Assembly (NCBI RefSeq): GCF_025370935.1 | Contig: NC_133501.1 | Coordinates: 4,170,352 to 4,234,351, forward strand | Length of the DNA stretch: 64,000 nucleotides | Source: Choristoneura fumiferana | Taxonomy: Eukaryota; Arthropoda; Insecta; Lepidoptera; Tortricidae | Direction of reading: 5' to 3' | In this document: positions 10,521-24,000 of the stretch, piece by piece | Layout: each line of letters begins with the position of its first letter | Position numbering within the stretch: position 1 is the first letter of the stretch | Notes under the pieces: model-generated | Database searches by the model: none | The model's input: the letters and a program-made list of their open reading frames with translations, nothing else | What the model was told of the DNA's origin: nothing | Position numbers and translations under genes: made by a program

Positions 10521-11589
10521 ATATGGTTAGTTTGGATTCCACAGGGGTGTGGGGTGTGGCGATATAAGTTATAACATCTCGATTTCCACCAGATTCCCTT
10601 AATATTGGACGACACGTCATTGATGTTGATAATTAATAATCTTAAATTTAATTGAACAAACCTAATGGTAAAAAAATAATATACTTAAATACCATAATCG
10701 AGACTTATCGCGCTAAACACACGAATGATATTCCACATTTCGACCACATTACAGTGGCTGTGGTCACGAACGATTAGAATGTAGGATGTCGTGTCTGCTT
10801 AGCAGCGTGAGTCCTTCGAACTACCCCCACTTGATCACGAATAGTACCGGCTCGAATTAAGTACACACTTCACTTCGCTACTTGGGTCGTTTTTAACCGA
10901 CTTCAAAAAAGGAGGACGTTCTATGTTCCAATGTTTGTATTTTTTATAAGCTTTTTTTATGTATGTTCGCCGATTACTTAGTCAATTGTGGACCGATTTT
11001 CAAAATTATTTTTTTATTCGAAAGAGTACCTACTCTTCTGAGTCCCATTGTCACTAAGTCAAGATCTGATGATGGGATCCTAGGGAAAGTGAGGGCAAAC
11101 CTAAAATTTTATAGGCACACCTATAGCGATTTTAGCATTTTTAAGATAGCATTTACATTCAGAAAGTATCATTTGGTAAACTGGACTTGATGAAAAAGAC
11201 CGTAGATGACCAATGGAACTCGTCAAAGCTAAGTAAGTAATGCTCGCTCGTCTATAAACGATCATGATTAATATATCTAAATAAGCAACTAAGAAGAAGC
11301 TTTAAGTTAATGATTCTTTGGATCTGATTTGATGCTGAAGCCGGAAGGTAGGCAACGGAACTCTGTTATAAAACAACGTAACTAAGCCATGTTTGGGCTT
11401 AATGGAATCGTTGTGAGATGTACTTTGGCTACGAATCACTAAAAAGTGAGAAATACTTAAAGATTTTTTTTACAAAAAAAGTAAGCGACTTCAAAAAAAT
11501 AAAAAAAATTATCAGAAAATGGAACCATACAAAAATATTTTCAAGGGTTTTGTAGTTGTATTTTTTTTTTTTTGGTGTCGGTTTTATTA

Positions 11590-11770
11590 ATTGACGTTCG
11601 GCGCGTGCGTATAGGGGGCAAATCAGCAAACGGATCGCCTGATGGTAAGCGATTACCCTGCAACACCAGAAGAGTCACAAGTGCGTTGCCGGCCTTTAAG
11701 GGCTGAGCCCCCGGTACCCTCACTCACTCGGTGAAACACAAGTATCGCTTCACGCCGGTTCTCTGTGAGG
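11590..11770 (+). repeat. Retroposon fragment ('cctgatggtaagcgattacc' type)
   Basis: gcaaatcagcaaacggatcg, cctgatggtaagcgattacc, gtgcgttgccggcctttaag. A widespread lepidopteran repeat tail also found in SINE- and LINE-derived sequence. Antisense frames across it are not genes. Confidence 0.55.
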
Positions 11771-12628
11771 CCGTGATATCACTCCGGTCGAGCCAGCCCA
11801 TTCGTGCCGAAGCATTGCTTTTCCACGGTGAAATTGTCATTTCAAACTTCAAATACTTATCTCAAAAACTGCTGAACCGCTTTTAATGAAACACTGCTAA
11901 GAACCACAAGGAAATTAGCTTTCACATAAAAACATCGCATCGAAATCGATCCATCCGTTTCAAAGCTAATATGCCGCATACATAAATTGGCGTCAAATTT
12001 AATAACTTTACTACTCCACACCGTTGCTTTATATTCGGTTGAAATTATATACCTGCTCGATTTCTAATTATTGAATGGTGTATAAAATTTGTAAATAACT
12101 GAAAACCTAACTTCATATCATAATAAAAGGTTTAACCTTTTTCTATGCGAAATTATATTTTAATCCTTCCTTCATAGACTGTTGTCACTTTTGACATAAA
12201 TGACATGGTTAAGTATATAGCTTATTTATGAATCCAAATTTTAAATTTAAATTGCCACTTTTCCTAAATTTGAATTGAAATTATGTTTATGATATAATTC
12301 AGAGGTTCTTTTAGGTTGTATTTTTGTAAAATCAGGCCAAGAAGGCATGTAAATAAATTAACTAAGTAATTAAAATGCGTTTTTGAAGCCGAAACACCTG
12401 CTGTGCTGTCGATGTGTTGTCTTGTTGTGTTTTAACTTATAAGCCTTACATTCTGAGATCGGGACACCTAGGTACGTGTTTTTATTAACAATAACTAATG
12501 TTATAAATGCGGAAGTGTGTATGTTTTTTTGTATAGCTTTAGAGTGGCTTTTACGCTTCAAATACTCAATCGACTGTGAAATGTGGTATGAAGATAGTTT
12601 GAGATTGGTATCCAGAGACGGATAATCT

Positions 12629-13600
12629 AAGGTCCGACCGAGACTGCTTTTTTAATCTCGGCCGAGACCGAGACCGAGACCGAGACACAAACAATAAGTG
12701 CTTTTTACTATATTATCATTTTATTATCTAAAAAAAAAACCGGCCAAGAGCGTGTTGGACACGCCCAGGATAAGGTTCCGCAGCCATTACGAAAAAATCA
12801 AGTAATATTTTTCTAAGAATTTCGTATTGTGTTTTATACCTTAGGCTCGATTGTCAAGTTGAATATTTCGCAAAAAGATCACTGAATCGAAAAATCGTCC
12901 TGGCGACCCCCTCAATGGCTTTAAAAGATCTATCTAACGATACCCCACACTATAGGTTGTCAAGAAAAAAAAACACCCCCACTTTACATCTATGGTCTAT
13001 GGGATGGGGTACCCTTAAAAACATTTTTTTATTTAACCACTGTCAGCGTGACTGATATGTATATTCATGCCAAATTACAGCTTTCTAGTAACTAACGGTC
13101 TCTGAGCTTAGCCACGGACAGACAGACGGACAGACATGGCGAAACTATAAGGATTCCTAATTGACTACGGAACCCTAAAAATACGCGTTATGAATGAAAA
13201 AAAAATGTTTTATTTTAGTTTAATTAAACGTTCCACCGGGTCCTACAAACAAACTTAATTATCACGTAAATCAAACTACAGTATTAACAATATCAATCGT
13301 TATCGAAAATAAATGAACGAGGTGTCACTTGTTACTCTTGTTAGCGGGTGTCAGTAAGCAAGTAGGTACCATACGCGCGAACCTGGGCGGGGCGACCAAT
13401 CAAAATCCCAAAGAAAGCTCATGCCACCGCGGATACCGCGGTAAACCGCGCGCCAATATTTAAATTTAGTGCCGCCGCGGAGTCGGTCGCGGCCGAGAAT
13501 CTCGGCTGTTTTGGGCCGAGACCGAGACCGAGATCTTGGCCCGATTTTTGGCCGAGATTTGTCGAAACCGAGACCGAGACCGAGATCTCTGTCGGACCTT
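12629..13600. mobile_element. hAT-like non-autonomous element with 'gagacc' subterminal repeats
   Basis: Ends aaggtccgaccgagac and, reversed on the right, aaggtccgacagagat. Both ends carry tandem ccgaga/gagacc hexamers (12657-12690 and 13518-13590), like the subterminal binding-site arrays of hAT elements. Flanks gataatct and aataatca agree at six of eight positions, as expected for an old 8-bp target duplication. A 'ggttccgta' repeat (12741-13180) lies inside. No transposase remains. Confidence 0.55.
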
Positions 13601-13684
13601 AATAATCATTCATTGTATTATATTGAATTGTAGATGTATATCTGCCTAATAGAGGCTCTTTTTTTTCAGCACTCAGTTCAGAAT

Positions 13685-13846
13685 ATGGCGAAAGAATTAA
13701 GACCAATGTTCACCGTCACTGGTGACGTCTATGGACAAGAACTGTTCTCGAAGAAGTGCTTCTGGTGTTGCGCCATATGTCTTTTAGTATTTATTACCGT
13801 CGTTAGTATAGGCTTGACGATTTACTTCTTAGTCATAGCCTTTTAA
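13685..13846 (+). CDS. 53-residue small membrane protein, unrecognised
   Basis: The acceptor ttttttttcag ends at 13669 and is followed by 15 bases, then ATG (aatATGg context) opening a 53-codon frame to TAA. The peptide starts MAKELRPMFTVTGDVYGQEL, then FSKKCFWCCAIC, then about 22 hydrophobic residues ending FLVIAF. So it has a short polar N-terminus, a Cys-rich juxtamembrane patch (possible palmitoylation sites, inference), one helix, and almost no tail. The ATG just behind a splice acceptor suggests an upstream 5' UTR exon or, if the frame extends upstream (QHSVQN...), coding exon(s) to the left. It shows the same layout as 10345-10520. No family is recognised. Coding character is good: mixed codons, a conserved-looking polar segment, and good acceptor, in AT-rich surroundings. 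Confidence 0.55.
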   Translation: MAKELRPMFTVTGDVYGQELFSKKCFWCCAICLLVFITVVSIGLTIYFLVIAF

Positions 13847-14132
13847 ATTACAACCACCTATTCAGTCCGTAATCCAACCGGCTTTACCTAAGGAGGCTAT
13901 TACGTTAATTAGGCACTGAGTTCCTTAGAATCTGACCAGCAGGTGGGCAAATGGAATGGCGGCAAATTAAAAAAATAGGCATGCTAATACATTTCACAGA
14001 TAACAAAATGTATTTTCAAATACGTAATAAGGGGAACACATGTGCGCAAACATTCGTACGTGCTAAATAAAATCAAGCTCGAAAACTCAGATTCAAGATT
14101 CGTGTAGTCGTACTTTGATGGACAGTCTAACC

Positions 14133-14372
14133 CAGGGTTTCTCAAACTTATGGCTCCACGTACCCCTGTTAAAGTTTCCAGACGTAAATATATGCTACTG
14201 GAGAAACTAAAAATAAAAAATACAAAAATACTCCAAAAACCAATCTTCATCATCTTATCTTGCTAGTCTTGCAGCCTGGTGGTTTTTGGAGTCACGTAAA
14301 CCTTGTCGCGAACCCCCTACCGTCGAATAGTGAACCCCTAGGGGTTCGCGTACCCCACTTTGAGTAACCCTG
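14133..14372. mobile_element. hAT MITE with perfect 8-bp target duplication
   Basis: Ends cagggtttctcaaactta and, reversed, cagggttactcaaagtgg. The flanks are both GTCTAACC (14125-14132 and 14373-14380). 240 bp, no coding sequence. The 8-bp duplication and CAGxGxTxxCAA-type ends are typical of the hAT superfamily. Confidence 0.85.
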
Positions 14373-15185
14373 GTCTAACCAATTGAATCATGTACCATGG
14401 TTGGGGTTGGACCTTTGTGCTACTAAACTAATGCCATGTTGACATCCCTAGCGGCGCTTTTGCCAGTGGTGAAATTGACTATTAAAAGGTTCCACTGTAG
14501 GTATATGAATCAGTTTGTTCAACTGTACGTCAAACGCCGACTCAGATCGTTTGAAAATGACGTCTTACAAGTTTTTTTTGGTGCTTATGTGAATGACTTA
14601 GTTTTATATTTATCGTAAACAAATTTCGATTTACATCATTACTAACTGAACTGCTTTATAGGGTTTACAGAACGAGGTTTCCTACATTGCTTGGGCTAGC
14701 GCTGGCCAATTCTTAGAGAGATATTATGAAAACATCTCTAAATAGCGACAACTTTAGATAAAATAGTCTTAATTGTCGTGGACTGTATGACAGGCGTCGC
14801 TCACCGCCCGCGCTCTTGGTACCAGGCATCCAGTTGTTGTCAAGCAAAGGACACGCGGACAGCTTCGCGCTCGTACTGTCAAAAAGTTTCATAGTCTATA
14901 CCGGAGTTACTGTCCAGGGTCAATAACTAAGAATGTGTGTTGTCATAAGTTTTTATACCAATTTTTATTACAGAAAATAGCGCAGTAAGGACTCGTTATT
15001 TCGGTTTATATAAATTATCTTAGCGATATTTATTGAATGATGATATTGATGATTCACATTTTATTTGATGACTTCCTACGATTTTATTGATTTAAGAATA
15101 ATAATTTTGTTATGTATAAAAATGTGTTTTATTTTCACGACCGAAAACATTTTATGTACCTATTAATCTTATTGTTGGTACAGCT

Positions 15186-15313
15186 GGGCTACTACGAAAC
15201 TCGAAACTCGAAGTTTGTATCGTACCGTCCCTCTCGCTCTCGTATTAAATAGTATAAGTGTCAAAGGGACCGCACGACACGAACATAGATTTTCGAATTT
15301 CGTAGTAGTCCCC
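15186..15313. repeat. Palindromic MITE, family A
   Basis: gggctactacgaaactcgaa ... attttcgaatttcgtagtag; about 128 bp foldback with the usual centre ctcgtattaaatagtataag. Confidence 0.8.
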
Positions 15314-15559
15314 TAGGTTTTCAATCACTGGCCCCAGCTATTTGCAAGGTATTCATGAGACCGACGCCAAGATGAAGAGATCTTTCGTAGGTCCCACCCA
15401 TCCCACTAATATTATAGATGCTAAAGTAATTCAATACTGAAATGTTAATGTTTAGATAGTTTAATGGGGGAATTTCAATATTTAAGACGCCAATTGACGT
15501 TGTTTTGTTTACATTTAGTTAAATACCTATCCAAACCAAGTATAGAGGTGGGTACCTAG

Positions 15560-15836
15560 AAAGAGTAACCTAGTGTATTATAAGTCTATGGGTGGGTATG
15601 AGTACGCCCGGAGGTCTCAGTTGCCTGGTGACCTACTGGTGCCGCATCAACCCGCCACAAGCCGTCCTGCGATGATAGTCTGCACAAGGTCTGACATTGC
15701 TGTCTCCACAACACTAGTGGGCGATGGGGTCCACTTAGAAGCAGAAGCGTATTATTTACCCTCAAATGTACTTTATAAATCTATCTACTGCTTACTGTGA
15801 TGGTGTTCAATAAAGAGTCATTGCATTGTATTGTAT
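15560..15836 (+). repeat. LINE 3' end with (TATTG)n tail
   Basis: Ends caataaagagtcattgcatt gtattgtat, the same tail as 17040-17075 and 60075-60112 (and inverted at 41697-41760 and 45653-45690). The tail is the usual 3' terminus of CR1-like retrotransposons in these genomes. The 75-codon open frame inside it has no recognisable domain. Confidence 0.55.
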
Positions 15837-15944
15837 ATGTCGAATATTCAATACTCTTTGACATGCATAGTTTATTACAAGAATTTTATTGTAAGAATTG
15901 GTAATTAGATGTCGCACTGTATCTTGATTAAATTAAGTTTCTGC

Positions 15945-16056
15945 AGGGCTACTGCTACTACGAATTCGAAAATCGAAGTTCGTATCGTAAATTATTTAAT
16001 ACGAGAGTAAAGTGAGAAGGACGGTACGATACGAACTTCGATTTTCGTAGTAGCCC
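15945..16056. repeat. Palindromic MITE, family A (shortened)
   Basis: ctactacgaattcgaaaatc ... acttcgattttcgtagtagc; the centre is shortened relative to the other copies. Confidence 0.75.
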
Positions 16057-16157
16057 ATCTGTATTAAAATGATAACCAATAACGAAACGAAACGCACTGC
16101 AAGCAAGTGCAGTGTGCATTACGATCTGTTGAGTCTGTGGTCGGCAACTAGGCGGCA

Positions 16158-16285
16158 CGGCTACTACGAAACTCGAAACTCGAAGTTCGTGTCTTACCGT
16201 TCCTCTCGCTCTCGTATTAAATAGTATAAGCGTCAGAGGGACCGCACGACACGAACTTCGAGTTTCGAGTTTCGCAGTAGCCCTG
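16158..16285. repeat. Palindromic MITE, family A, upstream of snRNP70
   Basis: ggctactacgaaactcgaaa ... gagtttcgcagtagccc. Lies about 300 bases before the snRNP70 start codon, so it may sit in or next to the promoter or 5' UTR. Confidence 0.8.
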
Positions 16286-16299
16286 CTGGCCTGGCAACA

Positions 16300-16587
16300 C
16301 CGTCCACAAAAAAAAAACGCCACTAAATACGTACGCCAGCCAAGCCAGCCAGCGTTTTTAAAAACTTTTTATCATGGCGGACAACGTACGCGTACGAAAG
16401 AGCCATTGATTTCTGCGAGGTTTTTTTGTTTTAATTATTCATAGCGTGCGCGAAACCAGTAGATATTGGCTACGCCTAAATCAATTATAATTCAAACTGT
16501 GTGCAAGTTGCGTAGTTTTCCATCATTAAATGTCGTGTTATTTTATGTGGACTATGTGCTAGGTTTTAAGTTGAAAAAAAAATCACC
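16300..16587 (+). promoter_or_regulatory. Presumed promoter and 5' UTR of snRNP70
   Basis: Non-repetitive sequence between the MITE ending at 16285 and the ATG. It holds a ccagccaagccagccagc run (16335-16353) and a cgtacgcgtacg palindrome (about 16386-16397). No TATA box at a convincing place. The transcription start is not determined; the assignment rests only on position. Confidence 0.35.
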
Positions 16588-16731
16588 ATGACGCAGTTTT
16601 TGCCTCCAAATTTGCTGGCGCTTTTCGCGGCAAGGGATCCAATCCCTTATTTGCCGCCGGCAGCGAAGCTCCCTCACGAGAAGAAGCAGAAAGGCTACGA
16701 TGGCGTCGGCGCTTTCCTTAACCTTTTCGAG
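16588..16731 (+). CDS. snRNP70: snRNP70 exon 1 (start codon)
   Basis: ATG in caccATGa context; residues 1-48, MTQFLPPNLL through GAFLNLFE, then donor GAG|GTTAGT, phase 0. This N-terminal segment is the part of U1-70K that runs along the Sm ring and contacts U1-C in known U1 structures. An upstream in-frame ATG was not seen. Confidence 0.93.
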
Positions 16732-19700
16732 GTTAGTTTTTTTGACATATTTTATTTATGCAATTTTTATTGCTCTATATTTAGGAACGAATCGTCTGGT
16801 CTGGTTTAATTAATCTTAATCTTTTATATAATTCAGGTTAGTTTAAACATTTCATGGATTTCCCTATTTTTGTAGTTTGGGACTAGGTCAAATTCGTGTC
16901 GTGTCCTACTTGGGTGGCTCTTTTATTCACGGTTTGAGTGTAGAAAAAAGTGAATGCTGCAATGATCAGCAAAAATCAATGTTAATTAGCAAACAATCGG
17001 ACTACCAATGAATAACTTGTATCAATAATGATGAAGAAGAAGAAATGATAAAGAGTTATTGTATTGTATTGTAATAATGAGAAAATAGCATTAAGAAACT
17101 GAGATATTACTTAGTATTTCTTATATTGTAAATGCTGAGAGAAAATGATTTTAATATTGCATGCCCAATTAATTAAGGTAGAATGTAAGAACATTTTGTA
17201 GCACTAAGACCTTTTGTATTAACTTTGTTCTGGCAATAAACATATTTGAATTTGAATTTGATGATAAGTAGGTAGTTCATGTAATCCCTCAGCAAGAATA
17301 TAGGGTGTGTCTTGTATGTAGGCTTTTGTTTTGATTATAATTACACTGGATTTTGGTTATAACAACGGTGGAAGGATCACTTTAATATTGTTGGTATAAT
17401 CATGTGTATATTGTTTTCTGGTATCCGCAATCAGTCAATGGATGAGGGTGGTTCATGGGTCCGCCTAAAGCAAAGGGGGTCCCATATATAACTTTAACAC
17501 TAACCTAACCTATGTAATCGGGCCCCCTTTTCTTTAGTCCAACGGGTTCATGATGCATTAATTTATTGACAAACTTATTACATGAGTGTTAATGAAGAAA
17601 TGTGTAATATTAGGCAGCGTTTCCACCAGAGATGTGTTACGAGGAATGTGTTTATCATGAACCAATAGAATTACTTCATTTATCTGACCTTGCTCTGCTC
17701 AGCTGTTTCCACCTGTGTCCCACCCATCGCTGAGCGAGGATAGGTAAATGAAGCGTTTCTATTGGTTCCTTGCAACACATCCTCACATATCTCTGATGTA
17801 AACGCAGCCTAAAAATTTTTTGACTGAGTCTTTCTGCCTTTCCCAACTTGGTCACAATATCTGGGAACAGTGCAGGCTTAAGCACTTCCAGCGCCCTGGG
17901 CGAGATTTCCATGGCGCCACCAACTTTTGAGAATTTTATAGAAGGTATAGGCTTCAGGTGCCCCTTTAAGTCTGGCGCCCTTGGCGGTCGCCCCACCGCG
18001 TCCTACCCTAACGCTGCTACTGTCTGGGAACGATATACCTATGTTTGTCTTAAATTTTTTTTGTAAATTTGCTTTGTGATCAAAGCCTCAAAAAAAGAAA
18101 AAGAAAATTTTGCTTTGTTACTATTTCATGAATTTCAGTGATTTGGCTTGTCTATAATGCTGTTTAATTATTTCAATAAATATAATAATAATATAGCGTT
18201 TCTTTTCCGAACTGGTAGTTTTCTATTTTTATGTGTGTTATTTTCATAAAATGTTCATCAGTTCAATGTGGTTTATTTCTTATATACACTAATAACAACT
18301 ATCAAAAGACCTTATAATTTTTGTTTTTTCATGTAATTTGCGGGGAAAAGGACTGATTTAAGCTGGGACACATTTATCTTCGCAAAAGTTGATAATGTTT
18401 ATTTGGGCAAAAAACGGTACAATATAAATTAAACATACATAACGGTATGGTTCAATTATACATTAACCAGCAAATAATTAATTAATTGAAATGATCCCTA
18501 ATAATAATAATAATTGTTTATTTATGCAATTATCCCATTATGACAAATACAATTACTTAAATTCATAAATGCACTTATATTAAATTAAACCTAATTACAA
18601 TAACAGTATCAATTATGTATAATTAACATATTAAATTAAATTACAATTACATTTAGAAAATCAATTTGTAATTATCAGTATATTAATATTACTAATGAAA
18701 TTGTCAAAAACTTATTGTTTTTTGTGCTGTAGCATCCATCGGAGACTCCGCCCCCGACCCGCGTGGAGACGCGCGAGGAGCGCCTGGAGCGCCGCCGGCG
18801 CGAGCGCGCCGAGCAGACGGCCTATAAGCTCGAACAGGAGATCGCGCTGTGGGACCCAGCTGCCAACGCGAGGGCCACAGCGGATCCTTTCAAGACACTC
18901 TTCGTTGCCAGAGTTGTAAGTATCTTTGATCAAGATTAAAAATTATCAAAATCATCATATAAGCCGTAGAAATGAATTGAAAATACAAACTGAAATATAC
19001 TTGCAGAATAAGACCATCACTGTTGAATCAAACCCAGTTCCTCGGTATTCCGTACGCGTAAAAACGGCTAAACAAACTTATTAATTTGCAAGAGTTTGTC
19101 AGAGTCCGAAAGTGACAAGTGTTGAAAAATTCATATTCTCAGCTTGTTTGTTTCTTATGTTAGCCACTTAAGCAGTTGACGCTAGCGACATCTATACTGT
19201 TAGCCCTCATGCAGAAAACTTTTTTTGTTATCCATTGGAAACTAACTCTCACCCGGACAAGAGATGTCTTACTAAGCAATCAAATTAAGATTTTTTGGAA
19301 TCATGTATTTTTTATTTCAATTCCAAATTGTTACTTTTATGGCATCCCTAAAATTAATTGAATACAACCTGAAATATAGATGACACAGAAAAACAGAAAA
19401 ATAAGAACATCACTTGGGAATCGAACATTCCTAATTAATATTCCAATACTCTGCACCTTGCCTCGCCAGTGGAAAACCAGTTAAAGGTAGCGCCGCTACA
19501 AATACAAATCAATTTATCGTCTCGCTTCGTCTAAAATCGCCTCGAATGGAAGACACTTGTCCAAGAAGACACTGATCTTCTGATTATTATCTCTCAGCCG
19601 GTTTCTACGGCGCCCACGGAAGGAGGGGGGGGGGGGGACATTCTTACGCCAGCGCCCCAAAAATAATGTTTTTTGTTTGTTACAGAACTATGACACATCG

Positions 19701-21049
19701 GAATCTAAATTAAGAAGAGAATTTGAAGGTTATGGAGCTATCAAAAAGGTATATATGTATTTATGTTATACACTGTGATTTTTTTATTTTCGTTAACTTT
19801 GAGAGACCAAGTAGTTAGTTTATTTATTAACTACTTTGTACCTGGTGAGATTGGCTGGAAATTATAGTATACCATACAGATTGGATAACAATACAGCAAT
19901 AGGGAACAGGTAATGCAGTCAGTGAATAAAGTTATGGTCTTTTTTTTAACTATAGGGTCAAATAACTTTTTAGTGTCACTTGTTACTATGGCAATGTCTC
20001 AAAAGTTACTTGTTAAAAGTATTATTTTATGGCGTACAAATCCACAATGGCAGTTGTGCCGGTTTTAAGGCATTTCCTTCATGGCTCTCCTAAGCATGCT
20101 AATTACAAAACACATTAACATACACTTGATTAAATGATTTAATAAATGATTAACAAAATGATTAACTCAATATATTATTTCCTTTCAGATTTACATGGTA
20201 TATAACAAGGAGGACGGCAAACCGCGTGGCTACGCGTTCATTGAGTATGAACACGAACGCGACATGCACTGTGAGTACACGCACACACGCACGCGCTGCG
20301 TACGCGCCGACGGATGTACGGTTCATGCACACACTGGCACTAAGCTCATATAAATTATAGAATCAGGCGTTACTTTGCGGGGGTCCATATGAATGAACTA
20401 AAAACAATGAGGGCTATCGTTTTTTTGTCTTTCTAGATGGCGCCACTGTTGCGTGAGGTTTTTAAGTGTGGCTTTCAAAGTCTGTTATTATGGGCGTGAA
20501 AACAAAGTTTAGATTAAAATCATATTTAATACACCTTAAAACCGTACAGTCAAGGGCAAAGATGTCGACACGGCCAAAGTTACAAAAATATGTATACACG
20601 ACTTTATGCACTTAACATTAAGGCCGTTTATACAACTTTGGCCGTGTGTATATCTTTGCCCTTGACTGTACCATAAAAATAACGAACAACCACAGTGTTG
20701 CGTAGACCCGTTTTGTTCAGAAAAAAAGGCAGGACAAAAGTTTCCGAAAGACAAAACTGTCTCAAAACACATAATAATTGCCCCGTAACGCATAATCGCC
20801 ATAATTAATTTCATGTAATGCAAAATATTCACAAAATTATTCTAATTATAAATAAACTCGCGTAGCTCACCCAAAAACTATGAGATTTGACATATCGGAA
20901 ACCTCACGCTACACTAGCGCCTCTAGCGGCGAATTCATACGCGATAGCCCTCATAACTTGGCTCACCCGCGACCTTATGAATCTTATGATAGCTATGTTT
21001 ATGCAACAAATGTGTTCATCCAGCTCCTCCGTCCACACCGTAAGTACAC

Positions 21050-21086
<37 letters not shown>

Positions 21087-24000
21087 GCACACAGTCACTA
21101 CTACCACACTACGCTGACCGTTTCGGACTCGACCACAGTTCATCCTCAGAGCAACACAATAGTTCACCATACTTCCAGAAGATGAGAGGAGTCTATCTCC
21201 GCATCCTGTTGCCGTTCCCGAGAACCTCAATTTGTTGTTTAAAAAATTTATAGATTAGAACTTTCCATGTCAGTGACGTTTTCATTTCACTTGTGAACCA
21301 TACATCTTCCCAGCCGTACTTGTCATGTTCATACATGTGTATGACATTTTGACACCATTCAAAACTCTTTCCATCGCGTGTTTTATGATTTATGGTGAAG
21401 TGATTCATATTTTCCAGCGACTATCGGTCATTTTATGCAATGATGACACATTTATGAATATGACTGATCTCGTCATCATTAAAATGTCATTATGACTAAA
21501 AATAATGATGTCGAGGGTGGAATCCTGTACCTTTTTGGAGGGTCTTGTTTCGTTCTTAATTCGGTTGATATGTTTACGGTTAAATTGAATGAAAGCTTTT
21601 GAGCTGAGGATGTGTGGTTTTCTAAATGAAAACATAAACCTTATTCATAATTAGTTGCGGACCTGATAAAACAAAAATCATGTTGTCATTGCCTGGCAAA
21701 TACATATATCTTGTTCTATCTAAATAGTTTTTAAAATTTTGTATTGTACCTCCAAAAAGGTTACACAAAATGAGTTAGAATACCTAAAAGTACATGATTA
21801 ACAAGGCATTTTCTATTTTATATCACAGACCCAGCCGTTATGACCCCACACGAGTAACCGGCCATATATAGGTTTGTATGTGGTAAGATACCAACATACA
21901 AAAGTAAAAACCCAACCAGTTTATAACATTTTTTAAGTAATTGTAGACCGATTCGTTTAAAGTTTGGCTTCTCGCGTACTGCGCGGCTGGCGAGGGAGGT
22001 GACTAGCTATCTCTTTTTACGTCTTTCAGTATACCTGAGTCTAGATATGGTTGCCACGGTTTTATTTTTAAAAATAATAGATTATTTTCACCACACATTT
22101 ACGAAATATGGTTTTGGAAATTTAGGAAATAAAAATGGTGCGAATGTGGTGAATAATCCTTTCCTATCGTATTTTCTCGGAAACGTTTAGTATTTGTCTG
22201 CTACTTCCAGTCGGTCTCAGTACCCATCAAGACAGCGTAGGGGAAGGTCGCATCGAGAGATTAATAATCGATATAGAGTGGATAACAACTAAGTTAAGAT
22301 TTTTATTCCATTTTTGTTTACATTTCATTCATTCACATGTCAAGTTCGACTAAAGTTATCTGGAATACTTATAGAAAAGAAAAGAGAAAGCGATAGAATA
22401 GTCACAGCTTGTTTGCCAGCCGTCCTGATTGACGGACCGATTTGATGACGTTATGCAAAAGGGCAGAGATATTATAGTACTTAAATGTTGTCCTAGTTAA
22501 AACACACACATCAATTGTCCTACTTTTTTTGAAAATATGGGATACTTTTTATGTTTCATTCCTTGTAATGAAAACGACATCTTTATAACACTAGTGCAAT
22601 ATCGCAAAGGGAATTGATAAGAAATGCAACTTTTGTTGGTCCGTCTCGCTCTTTCGTATAGCGTCGTCTCGCTCTGTCGGGCCGGCAGTCGGGACGCGAG
22701 AGGTCGTAGTTTAAGCTCGCCCGAGCACCAGGTAAATGGTATCGTCGCGACTGTTTAAAAAAAGGATGTAAGTAATATACCCGGATTTAGTATTGAATGA
22801 GAAGTGGAGTCGGATTGGGAGGATACGAGATGCAACGTGAGAGATGTAATAAGTAAAAAAAAAGAAACAAACATAATCGTAACAAATCATTAAACTAATA
22901 AGACATTAAAACAATAATTCCAAGCTGCGATTCTAAAAGTAAAAAAGTTTTTATTAACCCAAGAAACCAAATAATTTTTGAACTTACTGTAGAATTCGAA
23001 AATATTTTTTGACAGCTCACTAAACATAAGTTAACAATAACAAAAAATAATGAAATACTATTTAATTATTTTGTTTTAAAATTAATGTTCATAGCAAAGA
23101 TCTTATAAAACTTGTTTTTTTCTTCTTTTCCCCAGTTAAAAACATACAAAATAAAAGAAAGTAATTTTAATAATATATGCGTCTCATGTATCATGTTTGT
23201 CAATTTGTGTTAGCTTCTTTATTTTGTACAATATACATACATAAGTTTTTATCTAAAAAATGAAATGAAATTTGAGAAATAAACGCTACTTTTGAAATTT
23301 GAAAAACAAAAATGTTCGGTCAGTACCTACCTATTATTAAAATTGATAACAAAAAACGCCAAAAAATGTTTCAAACTAAAGGGCTCCTCTTTTATCTTTA
23401 AATTTATAAAATTTTTATTCTCTCTTTTAAAAAAAAACAAATTTCTACCAGTTTGCGAAGGTACAGATCTGGGACAGACGGACGGACAGACAGCGGAACT
23501 TTAGTGATAGGTCACTCTAAAAAACCTACGAAAGAAAGCCTGCATGCACGCGTGCTCTCTCACTCTCGTAATTCACTTCTTTTTCATTATTCTCAATCGG
23601 AAGTCGGATCTTGGATAAAAAAGGTAAAAATGTTAATCGGGTAAGTTTCAAACAATGGTGGGTATAAATATTTGTTTTTTTTTGACGATATCGTACGGCG
23701 TCTCTCGGCTTGGTCGGTAGGTACAAGTAGGTATGATTTCTATCTATTTGTCTCTCTTCACAGGTAACTGACATTAATGAGTCATTATTATGTACTGTAA
23801 TGATTCATTATTTTTAGTAATCGACATTAATGACTCATTATATGTAATTTAATGATGAGCGTCGTTGTTGTACACTATTTGAAATATGCATTATTTTTAC
23901 TGTTTTTGGAATTATTTAAAATGAAATGATGCAGTAAAAATAAAATATAAAAAGTTGCATAGACTATTGGAAATTTGAAATGTTGAATGTTTTTGTCATA

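Noticed and set aside
20880..21230. Overlapping frames of 76-108 codons around the (CA)n tract
   Set aside because: Thr-His or Val-Cys runs come from the microsatellite and the rest from the MITE end.
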